From Nitrospirota bacterium (lineage in GTDB: Bacteria; Nitrospirota; Thermodesulfovibrionia; Thermodesulfovibrionales; UBA6898), in contig JACRLO010000006.1 in NCBI GenBank assembly GCA_016235245.1, positions 154,676 to 218,675 on the forward strand: 64,000 nucleotides of DNA, read 5' to 3'. The notes below the pieces were generated by a model that was given only the letters and a program-made list of their open reading frames with translations, was not told the DNA's origin and ran no database searches. Below, one piece after another: positions 63,935 through 64,000 of the stretch; within the stretch, counting starts at the first letter, position 1, and each line of letters starts with the position of its first letter. Position numbers and translations under genes: made by a program.

Positions 63935-64000
63935 CTTCGTATCCTCCTGCTTGTTGATCTTGCCTGTATATATGCAGGCTTCATGCCAACATGAAACACT

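Overview
The window reads as chromosomal DNA of a Gram-negative, anaerobic or microaerobic bacterium of roughly 50% G+C. An MvhADG/HdrA-type group 3 [NiFe]-hydrogenase locus, type IV pili, a periplasmic DsbC-type system with a probable selenoprotein, and biotin, serine, cysteine and isoprenoid genes together suggest Nitrospirota (Thermodesulfovibrionia-like) or a related deep lineage. That placement is an inference; no rRNA gene is present to confirm it.

Layout. 1-135: C-terminal end of hemC. 168-9337 (minus): a minor-pilin operon in the order pilV, pilW, pilX, pilY1, fimT-like pseudopilin, lipoprotein, small protein, degenerate pseudopilin. 9668-12077 (minus): a coiled-coil periplasmic protein and two DsbC-like thiol-disulfide proteins. 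The second of these has an in-frame TGA exactly at the first cysteine of the CPYC active site, followed by a hairpin that fits a bacterial SECIS, so it is probably a selenoprotein. 12134-18174 (minus): bioA, a flippase-like protein, a GT2 glycosyltransferase, a PAP2-glycosyltransferase fusion and a response regulator, then tRNA-Leu(CAA). 18648-25028: marC, GNAT, a broken comF, PilZ, purA, a broken serA with a 76% G+C patch, and a class V aminotransferase. 25219-33739: htrA, ispD-ispF, an HD hydrolase, a HEAT protein, an in-frame cysE-cysS fusion, a PAS-GAF-GAF sensor and ribF.

33820-46159 (minus) is one long signalling operon: two cheW, an MCP, cheB, cheR-TPR, a cheA-REC hybrid, an RsbU-like phosphatase, an RsbW-like kinase, a STAS antagonist, a PilB/GspE ATPase and a Hpt-REC-REC-GGDEF protein. 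It links chemoreception, a partner switch, a pilus motor and c-di-GMP. 46279-51898 (minus) is the hydrogenase locus mvhG-mvhA-protease-hdrA-mvhD-tusA, with the ATGA overlaps of a tightly coupled operon. hdrB and hdrC are absent.

52150-55236 (minus) is a YbhFSR-type ABC exporter with a lipoprotein membrane-fusion partner. 55492-61006 looks like an acquired redox island: an alpha/beta hydrolase, a ferredoxin fragment, an FMN reductase, a second hydrolase fragment, quinone oxidoreductase, an OYE-like enzyme, flavin reductase and a divergent HxlR regulator whose start codon abuts a perfect 14-bp inverted repeat. 61495-63934: comM and two tandem small glycine-rich membrane proteins.

The points most worth following up are the selenocysteine DsbC, the CysE-CysS fusion with its internal ribosome-binding site, and the chemosensory/partner-switch/pilus operon.
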